From the IMG/VR virus record IMGVR_UViG_3300030098_000847, positions 1-24,915 of that record: 24,915 nt of DNA; one strand, written 5' to 3'. Every line of letters begins with the position of its first letter. Position 1 is the first letter of the stretch. Positions 13,126 through 19,812 of this stretch are shown here, one piece after another. The notes beneath the pieces are model-generated. The model was not told the DNA's origin, did no database searches, and saw only the letters and a program-made list of their open reading frames with translations. Position numbers and translations under genes: made by a program. The DNA comes from a virus.

Positions 13126-13252
13126 TTTTTTTGTACCCTTTCTTTTGATCTTTCATTATTTTTGTTAAAGTTTTTGCTTGTCCTGCATGGAGTTTAGATG
13201 CTTTTCTAAGACCTCCAATAACTTTTTTTAGTGGTTTTGTATAATGTGGCAT
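13085..13252 (-). CDS. Tiny basic protein, 55 aa
   Basis: ATG 13252 is joined to the stop of the upstream gene as TAATG. The 55-residue product is basic throughout, beginning PHYTKPLKKVIGGLRKAS and ending in KKSAKKKTRSKSRNR. It has no cysteines, is predicted helical in the middle and overlaps the next gene by 41 nt. Its length and the tail of alternating Lys, Ser and Arg recall DNA-condensing proteins, but there is no family I can name. The existence of the gene is supported by the chain of tight junctions (TAATG at both 13252 and 12823) rather than by similarity. Confidence 0.55.
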   Translation of the reverse strand: MPHYTKPLKKVIGGLRKASKLHAGQAKTLTKIMKDQKKGYKKSAKKKTRSKSRNR

Positions 13253-13449
13253 TATCCTCTATAGCCTCCTCCAGCTTTTTTATAAGCAGCAGCCATCATT
13301 TGAGCTTTTCTCGCTGACCATTGTCCAGGTTTTCCACCCTTTCCTCCTGCTTTAATACGATTAAATATTCTTTTTCTTAGTGCAGGTTTAGTGTAATTAC
13401 CTGCCTCATTAACTCTACTTTTACTTTTAGTTTTCTTTTTTGCTGCCAT
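13252..13449 (-). CDS. Small basic conserved phage protein, 65 aa
   Basis: A perfect AAGGAGGAATTT site precedes ATG 13449, the best ribosome binding site of the - strand block, which suggests high expression. The 65 residues contain RVNEAGNYTKPALRKRIF, KAGGKGGKPGQWSARKAQ and a Gly-rich end, AYKKAGGGYRG. This combination of AGNYTKP, GGKPGQWSARKAQ and GGGY is a pattern I know from small proteins in marine phages and large viruses, without a function. The charge is strongly positive. It is the first of five consecutive tiny basic genes at the left end of this block. A virion or nucleic-acid-binding role is plausible but not shown. Confidence 0.72.
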   Translation of the reverse strand: MAAKKKTKSKSRVNEAGNYTKPALRKRIFNRIKAGGKGGKPGQWSARKAQMMAAAYKKAGGGYRG

Positions 13450-13524
13450 AAATTCCTCCTTTTAAATAATACGATCCTCATCCCATCTAGGGTGGATACC
13501 AATGTCTATGTGTTATCGCTAAAC

Positions 13525-13971
13525 TCATCCAAGAAACATTAATCGTTCATCGTTTCTCCTTTTTATTAATCCTTTTAAGCGTTTACCTCCAGCCCATATC
13601 CACCTTGGAAATTCATCTGCTGCACCAATGTAGTCTCCTCTGTTGATTTTACGTCTTAGTGTGCTACTCTGTAAAGAACCACTACCTAGATTAAATACGA
13701 ATGAACATAATGCGCTGTACTGTCCATCCTCTAGTGGTACTTTTATTAGTCGTAATACTGCAACTTGTGATTTTTTTACATCTCTTCTTAATAAATAGTC
13801 TGCCTGATCTTTATTTATATCAGGATGATCTTCTGTTACTCTTTTATTATCCAAACCCCATATGGCCCCATACCCGATAGTCCAATGTTGTGCTGGACAC
13901 AGATATGGGGAGGAAGAATATCCCTCGTAAAACTTAATCAAGTCAAGACCTTCTTCAGTTATACGCCTCAT
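13525..13971 (-). CDS. Endolysin, GH24 lysozyme (T4/P22/P1 type)
   Basis: The 148-residue protein is one GH24 lysozyme domain. The catalytic triad pattern E-x8-D/C-x5-T is present as E16, C25 and T31 in YEGYSSSPYLCPAQHWTIGYG, with Cys in the Asp position, as in the P1 type. SALCSFVFNLGSGSL (residues 86-100) and WIWAGGKRLKGLIKRR (near 124-139) are the usual C-terminal landmarks. It cleaves the bond between N-acetylmuramic acid and N-acetylglucosamine. There is no signal peptide or signal anchor at the N-terminus, so it would need a holin, for which the protein at 15317 is a candidate. ATG 13971 has an AAGGAAAC site. The family call is firm. Confidence 0.88.
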   Translation of the reverse strand: MRRITEEGLDLIKFYEGYSSSPYLCPAQHWTIGYGAIWGLDNKRVTEDHPDINKDQADYLLRRDVKKSQVAVLRLIKVPLEDGQYSALCSFVFNLGSGSLQSSTLRRKINRGDYIGAADEFPRWIWAGGKRLKGLIKRRNDERLMFLG

Positions 13972-13980
13972 GGTGTTTCC

Positions 13981-14658
13981 TTATTTATCCGAATAAAGAT
14001 TATTAAATGTTACTGATGGATCTAAGTAAGATTGATGTGATTCTGCTGAATGTGTCCACTGAGAAGGAGTAAAATCTGGCACTCCATCTCCTGTTCTCCA
14101 CAACGCAGGACTAGTAGCTCTAACTCTATTATTAGGAAGTGCGACTATATTTCCTGTCCAGTTTTCTGCATCCAATAACTGAATAACATGAGACTGTTTA
14201 TGCTGTGCAGGATCATCAGCAATAGCATGGTCAGTATAATCTACTGTAAATAAATATTTACCAGTATAAAACTCACCATCTATTTTACATAACCAAGGAG
14301 AGGAACTAACCCTGTCCATCACAATAACACTATGATGTCTAGATTCGCAATCCCAAGGCTGACATATGTGGTCTTCCATAGGATCAGGCCAACTCTCTAT
14401 TGGTGTGTCTGCTACTAGAGCTTGTATTGGCATTCTAGCCCACATAGCTCCACCGTGAATATTTTCGTCAGGACCATCTTCCCTGTCGATTTCACAACCT
14501 GTAAATACAACCTGAAAACTTAAAGACCTGTCAGGTATTGTATTTACTGCAAAAGCCATAGCGTGAAGGAAGTCACCGTGATAATTTTGATGGTTACAAG
14601 TGAACTCCCTTCGCACCCAACAACTAAAGTGTGGAATGTTACTTATTAAATAAGACAT
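13981..14658 (-). CDS. Conserved hypothetical protein, 225 aa
   Basis: The 225-residue product is unusually rich in His, Trp and Cys for a phage protein, with HFSCWVRREFTCNHQNYHGD near the start and DHICQPWDCESRHH near the middle. Regular alternation suggests a beta-rich fold, and residues such as LSFQVVFTGCEIDRED look like core strands. Metal or substrate binding by the His and Cys residues is possible. It ends 9 nt before the lysozyme gene and begins 2 nt after the repeat-protein gene, so it belongs to the same operon. I have a sense of having met related proteins in cyanophages and pelagiphages as conserved hypotheticals, but I cannot name a function. A capsid decoration or tail role is as likely as a lysis role. 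Confidence 0.65.
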   Translation of the reverse strand: MSYLISNIPHFSCWVRREFTCNHQNYHGDFLHAMAFAVNTIPDRSLSFQVVFTGCEIDREDGPDENIHGGAMWARMPIQALVADTPIESWPDPMEDHICQPWDCESRHHSVIVMDRVSSSPWLCKIDGEFYTGKYLFTVDYTDHAIADDPAQHKQSHVIQLLDAENWTGNIVALPNNRVRATSPALWRTGDGVPDFTPSQWTHSAESHQSYLDPSVTFNNLYSDK

Positions 14659-14660
14659 TA

Positions 14661-14849
14661 TTAACGTCTAGCTGTCCCACCTCGTCTAGCCATCATTGGC
14701 TTTTTCTTTCTCATAGGTGAAGCTCCACCTTTTGCATACATTTTGGTTTTCTTTCTAGAACCCATAGCCCCACCTTTTGCATACATTTTAGTCTTTTTTC
14801 TCGCAGCGGTAGCTCCACCTTTTGCGTACATTTTAGTCTTCTTCCTCAT
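14661..14849 (-). CDS. Tandem-repeat basic mini-protein (KKTKMYAKGGA repeats), 62 aa
   Basis: After an AAGGAGAG site and an ATGA overlap with the upstream gene, this ORF encodes four copies of a 15-residue unit. Three are nearly identical (RKKTKMYAKGGA plus three variable residues) and the last is degenerate (RKKKPMMARRGGTARR). The protein is almost entirely repeat, very basic, with Met-Tyr and Gly-Gly at fixed places in each unit. I know the KMYAKGG or KMMAKGG theme from marine phages but no function. Possible roles are binding nucleic acid or the virion interior, or serving as a scaffold; each is speculation. Confidence 0.68.
   Translation of the reverse strand: MRKKTKMYAKGGATAARKKTKMYAKGGAMGSRKKTKMYAKGGASPMRKKKPMMARRGGTARR
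14667..14846 (-). repeat. 45-bp in-frame tandem repeat, four units
   Basis: Four head-to-tail units of 45 bp lie at 14802-14846, 14757-14801, 14712-14756 and 14667-14711 (reading the - strand). The first three share the sequence coding for RKKTKMYAKGGA with few silent changes; the fourth has diverged. In-frame length and divergence at the 3' end suggest growth by duplication under protein-level selection. Confidence 0.8.
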
Positions 14850-15037
14850 TGTTCACTCTCCTTTTTTGTGTGACAACTACATTCGCAATCTTCTGGATTG
14901 CAATTACACTCATCACAACTGCCACAGTTGCATTCTTTGTGAGTGTCTTCATACCTTTCACCGTAAAAAATTTTACCCCAAGTCATTGTGCTTTCTCCCC
15001 AAAATCTCTGCATATAATAGTTTCTATAATATCCCAT
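14846..15037 (-). CDS. Cys-rich, metallothionein-like mini-protein
   Basis: From ATG 15037 the frame gives 63 residues; an internal ATG at 14986, preceded by GGGGAGAAAGCACA, would give 46 residues. The C-terminal part holds eight cysteines and a histidine in 21 residues: C36-x-C38-x2-C41-x2-C44-x-C46 then C51-x-C53-x-C55-H56 (63-residue numbering), between acidic residues and ending in KKESEQ. CxC and CxxC arrays of this density are the hallmark of metallothioneins, which bind several Zn, Cu or Cd ions in thiolate clusters. A conventional zinc finger would use only four ligands. No known phage family comes to mind. The stop overlaps the repeat-protein start by 4 nt. The metal-binding role is inferred from composition. 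Confidence 0.62.
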   Translation of the reverse strand: MGYYRNYYMQRFWGESTMTWGKIFYGERYEDTHKECNCGSCDECNCNPEDCECSCHTKKESEQ

Positions 15038-15038
15038 T

Positions 15039-15317
15039 TTACCATTTTACTTTATTAGCCCAATATGCAGCTGACATTTTACCCTTGGCAATATTCTTAC
15101 CATGTCTAGCCTTAAAAGATTTTCTTCTGGCTGTTTGTCTTGCCGACTCACCTTTCTTAGGTTTACCAGCAGTTTTAACACCTTGTTGCCCAAAACGTAT
15201 TAGTTTTACTTTAGTACCTTCCTTGGCTAGTACGGCATGGGATTTCTTTGGATGATTAGGTGTTCTCTTTGGTTTGTTGTATCCAGAAAATGTTTCTTTA
15301 CCTTTTTTTATAGTCAT
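15039..15317 (-). CDS. Basic conserved phage protein (SAAYWANKVKW end), 92 aa
   Basis: The 92-residue product has a conserved block, GYNKPKRTPNHPKKSHAVLA then KVKLIRFGQQGVKTAGKPK, and ends in the tidy motif KGKMSAAYWANKVKW. The whole is strongly basic with a more regular beta-like middle (TKVKLIRFGQQG), suggesting a small folded domain with a nucleic acid surface. The pattern is common in marine phages and large viruses as a conserved unknown family; I will not name the family without a search. ATG 15317 is joined to the holin-like gene by TAATG. It is the best conserved of the basic mini-proteins here and a good query for linking the window to relatives. Confidence 0.7.
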   Translation of the reverse strand: MTIKKGKETFSGYNKPKRTPNHPKKSHAVLAKEGTKVKLIRFGQQGVKTAGKPKKGESARQTARRKSFKARHGKNIAKGKMSAAYWANKVKW

Positions 15318-15778
15318 TACGAACTACTCCTAGATCTTTGTAAGGCCCGACTTCCAAACCAGAATGAGATAATAGCAGCAAATATTCCTTGCGTTTCTTC
15401 ATCCCATAATGTTTGTATAGCTATCTCCCACACAATACCGTCTGTATATATTAGACCGTATAGTGCAGTTCCTTTTATTACTGCAAATAATGTAAAGAAT
15501 AGATATGTTATAACTGGCCTGACACTTGCTCTTAGTCCTGCCATAAACCCTGTAGACTTCATAGACCGATCATGTTTATATAAAGCCTTGCTCTCACTTA
15601 TGTCAGCTTCTATATTAAGTGCTTCTAGCTTTTGTGTATGTGCTAGTTTAGATGCCTCTATCTGACGATCCATCATTGCCAATTCGTGTTTTCTGTCTTG
15701 CCAATCTGAGAACATATCAAATGCTTTAGGTAGTGCAGAACCTGCAAAACCTATTAATGATCCTAGTATTGTAATCAT
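15317..15778 (-). CDS. Holin-like membrane protein (3-TM GTA holin family)
   Basis: The 153-residue protein has a hydrophobic N-terminus (ILGSLIGFAGSALPKAF), a charged coiled-coil segment (about 24-75) and two further hydrophobic segments, VRPVITYLFFTLFAVIKGTA (about 86-106) and GIFAAIISFWFGSRAL (about 131-146). The SVRP start of the second helix and the FWFGSRAL end match the three-helix holins of phages and gene transfer agents. It would form pores in the inner membrane so that the lysozyme at 13525 reaches the wall. The membrane topology fits; the long soluble loop is larger than in classical holins. The start overlaps the MscS-like gene by 4 nt (ATGA). Experimental lysis activity is unknown. 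Confidence 0.65.
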   Translation of the reverse strand: MITILGSLIGFAGSALPKAFDMFSDWQDRKHELAMMDRQIEASKLAHTQKLEALNIEADISESKALYKHDRSMKSTGFMAGLRASVRPVITYLFFTLFAVIKGTALYGLIYTDGIVWEIAIQTLWDEETQGIFAAIISFWFGSRALQRSRSSS

Positions 15779-16098
15779 TCTTTAGGCTCCTCTATTATCT
15801 TTTCTATTTTTAAAAATTTAATTCTTTCATTAGGAACGTATCGCCACACATGACCTCTACCGTTAATTATGGAAAATACACTTTCATATATTCCTACTTT
15901 AACTAGTACGGCTCGATCTCCATCTACGATACATTTGTCACCTTCATTAAAACTAGCATCAAATTTAAATCTAACACCAGTAACAAAGTTTGTTATTAGA
16001 TCTTTAATAAAGAAACCAAGCCCTAGACTAAGAAAGATAGCGATGAGGGGTACTAGGGCATTGGTTAGGTCCAGTGATATGCTGTCCAGTGATTGCAT
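15775..16098 (-). CDS. Minimal MscS-like pore protein (TM3 plus beta domain), 107 aa
   Basis: The 107-residue protein aligns by eye with the pore part of the mechanosensitive channel MscS. A hydrophobic helix (11-31, ALVPLIAIFLSLGLGFFIK) runs into LITNFVTGV, which matches LSNLAAGV at the end of E. coli TM3. The beta domain follows: FNEGDKCIVDG (compare FRAGEYVDLGG), VKVGIYES and the WRYVPNERI end (compare IVIPNGKI). The two N-terminal helices and the large cytoplasmic vestibule of MscS are missing. It lies between the putative ejection-protein gene (1-nt TAATG overlap) and the holin-like gene (4-nt ATGA overlap). A pore, holin partner or antiholin role would fit. A channel function in such a short form is not known to me; this is a fold-level assignment. 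Confidence 0.65.
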   Translation of the reverse strand: MQSLDSISLDLTNALVPLIAIFLSLGLGFFIKDLITNFVTGVRFKFDASFNEGDKCIVDGDRAVLVKVGIYESVFSIINGRGHVWRYVPNERIKFLKIEKIIEEPKE

Positions 16099-19000
16099 TA
16101 TTTATTGTACTCCTCTGGTATTTTTTTATATATTTCTATTAATTCTTTTAATAGTGCAGCTTCTTGCTTATTTACATCTAATACAGTTTCTACATCTTCA
16201 CCTATTAAACCTACTGCTTGAGCAGACTTGAGTGCTTTTTGAAACTGATACGGTTTTGCTTTTGATACTTGCTTTATAATACCTAAATGATGAATTGAAG
16301 GAAATTTCTCACTTAATCTTCTTTTTAAATTACCTATTTCTTTCTTTAAATATATTGCTTTAAACTCATCATTAAAATCTCTATAAGCAGCATTTGTAGA
16401 TACAAATTCATTAAGGTTTCTTTCTATTAGACTAGATCCAATAAGTTCAAATGCATCGTCATATTCTGGTATTCCTGATGGTCTAAACAGTTTCCAATCT
16501 ACTAAACCTAATCTAGATATTTCTCTTTCTACTTTGCCCATTCGTTGCTTTTTAATAATACCAGTAAACTGTTTATACAATGGTGCTACATTTCTTAACG
16601 GAGTGGGTCTATATATTTTATAACGTGACCTTGGAACTTGAACTCCACCATCGTTAGATACCTTATAGTTTTCGTTTTCTATTATTTGTAGCTGACCATT
16701 TGGTAACTTTCGTATTCCATGATCTTGATAAGTTAATAAAGAATTACCCATAGGAAGATCTTTTAATATAACATCTACAAAATTTTCAAAAAAACCTTGA
16801 CTACTTTGAGCTTTACGCAATATTCTTATATTTTCATCGAAAGTATTTGTTGTAGGATCGTATAGCAACTCATCAGCTATATCTTTAATTAATTTTAAAG
16901 GTATTATAAGTGCAGCAACTATAGATCCAGCTGCCCTAGCAAGAGCTTGTTTAAATTTAACCATTGACATTGGATCTTCATCAAACAAGAAATCTAAAGA
17001 ATGTGCCTCTAGTTGCCTCATTATACCTGATCTAGAAGACGGTCCACCTAGAGCTTTGATAAAGTCTAACCTAGTTTTTTCTTTTAAATCAAATCTACCT
17101 TCCCCACCTGGAATTGTAAATTCTACTCCAAAAATATTTTGTTTTTCATCTACTGTTTGTTTTATAACTTCTGCTATAAAAGAGTAAGGTGCAAAAGGAT
17201 ACCAAGTAGAAATATCTAGTTGTCCAGGAGTTTTATCTTCATAAAGATTCCATTCAGTACCTGCATAATCAGAGTTTCTAGCAGCGTAGGCAGTTGTTAA
17301 TAACGCTGTACCAGATAACCCTTGAGATATTCTTTTTACAGCCATTTCTTTTTGAAAAGGTGTAGCATTTACGCTAAATAAATCTTTATACTTTCCAGCA
17401 GTAATAGGATTTAATAAAGATAGAGGGCTATGCTCATACATAAATTTGAAACTATTTATTAAGAATTTTGGAAATGGAATTGCCATAGATCCAACTACAG
17501 GAATATTTGACATTGAATATAAAACGTCTGAAAATTTTCTTCCTATTGGACCTTCACTTATGTTTCTTGTTTGGTAGTTGTACTCTAATGCCCATTGTAT
17601 ACCATCATTTATAAAACGATCATCAATCTCTTGTATTCTACCTTCTCTAACCATTTTAAAAATGTCTAGACCTTCTCTTGCCATTGACTGTTTTAAACCA
17701 ACCATAAAAGAAGCAGACTTCATGTATCTGTCTTGAGCAGAGTTAAGTATGTTAGCTTTCATTAACATATTTTCAAGAGGATCAAATGCTACACCTATGC
17801 CTCTATTTATAATACCTTTTTTATTACCTTCCATTTTAGATATAACATTTTGAACCTGCGCTGCTTCATAAACACCTTCAGGTCCATCTAGTAGTTTTCT
17901 TATTTCAGGCTTTTGACTTGCAAGAAAGTCTACAAACAATCTATTTTCTTGTGCATTAAACATACTATTTACATGATCAAATGCATCTTTTAATTCTACA
18001 GGTCTATGTCTAGGACCACCACCAATCATAGGTAGAGCCATTGTTAATAAATTATCTATTGTGCGAGTGGTCATGTCTACTGGTATTCTTATCATTCCAC
18101 CCATGACATTTCTTATAGTCGTTGCAGGTTGAGATATCATACCTAGTCTGACCATTCTGTTCCATTGACTACCTCTTTCATAGAGCGCACCGTCTGGACC
18201 TTTTCCCCAATGATCTAATCTAGCTCTTTCTGCTAACATAGAAGAGTAATATGCTTCAGTAGCTGGACTTAATTCTTGACTATTTTTACCTAAAACATCT
18301 GAGGCATATTTAAGTGGGTTCTTTGCAGCAGCTTCAAGATCTCCCTCACTATATAATTTACCTGTAACATCTTTAAAGTTTTTTTGTAATCCTTGATTAA
18401 ATTGTTCTATCCATAGTTTACTTACTTTTTTCTTTACTTGACTAGCTTGACCTAATACTTTAGCAGCTTGTGACGTAGTTCCTAGATAACTACCCTGCAT
18501 AAAAGATATAAACTCTATGTTGCTTACACCATTAGCATCTAATATTCTTACAAAGTCATCACTGTTAAAACCATTAGGTACATTTTCTATAGCATCAGAT
18601 ACTTGTTGAGATATTCTTTTGTTTGGATTATACATCATTTTAGACTCTTGTAGTATATCTACAAAAGCATCGTTTATTCTTTTCATTGAATTAGTGGTTA
18701 ATTTAAAGTCTACAAGATTAGGTAAATCTTTATCATTTAAATCAAAATACTTTTTCATCTGTTCTTGAAGATCTTTAAAACCTTCTTCTGCTAATTCCTT
18801 ATTAAAAAGTTCAGAGTCTCTTATAATTTCTTTTTGTATCTTTTTTTGTATTGCATTATCAAAAGGATCTAATACTTTTACCTCAGAGGTTTTTACTGTT
18901 TTTTGTATTGGATCTCCTGTTTTAAGATCAAAACCCATATTTAAAGTATAAGTATCATCGTCATTCACCTTAAATACATAGCCAATATTTTTATCTGCCT

Positions 19001-19811
19001 TAGTTTTACCTATATTAACAAAGCTACCTTCTGTAATATTACCGTTTAAAAATGCTTGTCCTGCTGGTGTATTTTCTAAATATATTCTTTTACCTTCTTC
19101 TATTACTTTTATGTAATCTTCAGATTTAAATAATTTTTTAACACCTCTACCTACGGCTGCAAAACCTGCTCCAGGAATTATTGCAGAGGCTGCTGCTGTT
19201 GCTCCTCGTACAGGATCATAGCTAAGTTCTTCATCATCCTCAAACGCATCACCATATCTATAATTTATAGATCTCTCTGCACCCTGAAGAGCAGCATCAC
19301 CTAAAAAAGCTCCGAATGTATCTGTTGCTACTCCTGCTAGAGTAGAGTTTAAACTAGCTTTAGCACCTACATCTAAGGCTGATTTTAATCCTGCTCTTAC
19401 TCCACCATACATGGCTGCTTTCGTTGCAAACCCAGCAGCACCACCAGTAACAACACTTAAATACGTTGAAGGTGCAGTTACAGCAGACATAAGATAATCA
19501 ACAAATGCTTTTGTATTACTTGCTGTATCATCTTCATAGAACATAGGCAATGCTCTATAGACTTCATATACTTCCTTTAGTTCTACTTTTTGATTATCAC
19601 TTATCTCGTTAGAAGAAACAGTACTCCATAATTTATACGCATCCATTTCATTAGAATCTATTTCTCTAAACTTTTCATAAAAAGCATCTAATAACTCTTC
19701 ATTGTTATTATAATCAAATTCACCAAAAGTATGACCTAAAACATTAGATGCTTTATTTAAAAATTCAGGGTTTCTTAATAATCCAGCATATGTCATTTCG
19801 TCTATCTGCAT
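16098..19811 (-). CDS. Putative internal virion/ejection protein, 1237 aa
   Basis: At 1237 residues this is the largest gene here, the size of the large internal virion proteins that podoviruses inject with their DNA (compare T7 gp16). I use ATG 19811, three nt below the stop of the upstream gene, with a G7 run that can act as a ribosome binding site; the frame stays open only 51 nt further up. The sequence shows Gly/Ala-rich hydrophobic stretches (about 106-178 and 203-223; GGAAGFATKAAMYGGVRAG, ASAIIPGAGFAAVGRG) and a later IPVVGSMAIPFPKFLINSF segment, fitting membrane insertion. There is no visible lytic transglycosylase motif, so wall digestion may come from elsewhere. Family not recognised; the role is inferred from size, hydrophobicity and location. 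It ends next to the MscS-like gene. Confidence 0.6.
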   Translation of the reverse strand: MQIDEMTYAGLLRNPEFLNKASNVLGHTFGEFDYNNNEELLDAFYEKFREIDSNEMDAYKLWSTVSSNEISDNQKVELKEVYEVYRALPMFYEDDTASNTKAFVDYLMSAVTAPSTYLSVVTGGAAGFATKAAMYGGVRAGLKSALDVGAKASLNSTLAGVATDTFGAFLGDAALQGAERSINYRYGDAFEDDEELSYDPVRGATAAASAIIPGAGFAAVGRGVKKLFKSEDYIKVIEEGKRIYLENTPAGQAFLNGNITEGSFVNIGKTKADKNIGYVFKVNDDDTYTLNMGFDLKTGDPIQKTVKTSEVKVLDPFDNAIQKKIQKEIIRDSELFNKELAEEGFKDLQEQMKKYFDLNDKDLPNLVDFKLTTNSMKRINDAFVDILQESKMMYNPNKRISQQVSDAIENVPNGFNSDDFVRILDANGVSNIEFISFMQGSYLGTTSQAAKVLGQASQVKKKVSKLWIEQFNQGLQKNFKDVTGKLYSEGDLEAAAKNPLKYASDVLGKNSQELSPATEAYYSSMLAERARLDHWGKGPDGALYERGSQWNRMVRLGMISQPATTIRNVMGGMIRIPVDMTTRTIDNLLTMALPMIGGGPRHRPVELKDAFDHVNSMFNAQENRLFVDFLASQKPEIRKLLDGPEGVYEAAQVQNVISKMEGNKKGIINRGIGVAFDPLENMLMKANILNSAQDRYMKSASFMVGLKQSMAREGLDIFKMVREGRIQEIDDRFINDGIQWALEYNYQTRNISEGPIGRKFSDVLYSMSNIPVVGSMAIPFPKFLINSFKFMYEHSPLSLLNPITAGKYKDLFSVNATPFQKEMAVKRISQGLSGTALLTTAYAARNSDYAGTEWNLYEDKTPGQLDISTWYPFAPYSFIAEVIKQTVDEKQNIFGVEFTIPGGEGRFDLKEKTRLDFIKALGGPSSRSGIMRQLEAHSLDFLFDEDPMSMVKFKQALARAAGSIVAALIIPLKLIKDIADELLYDPTTNTFDENIRILRKAQSSQGFFENFVDVILKDLPMGNSLLTYQDHGIRKLPNGQLQIIENENYKVSNDGGVQVPRSRYKIYRPTPLRNVAPLYKQFTGIIKKQRMGKVEREISRLGLVDWKLFRPSGIPEYDDAFELIGSSLIERNLNEFVSTNAAYRDFNDEFKAIYLKKEIGNLKRRLSEKFPSIHHLGIIKQVSKAKPYQFQKALKSAQAVGLIGEDVETVLDVNKQEAALLKELIEIYKKIPEEYNK

Positions 19812-19812
19812 A

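Noticed and set aside
14743-15255. 170-codon open frame on the + strand
   Set aside because: It lies opposite three small - strand genes with good junctions and ribosome binding sites. The product is Phe/Leu/Ser-rich as expected of the complement of Lys-rich codons, and no ribosome binding site precedes it.
15237-15665. 142-codon open frame on the + strand
   Set aside because: It is the complement of the holin-like gene, with no start signal and no recognisable motif; the - strand frame has clear membrane helices and overlaps its neighbours properly.
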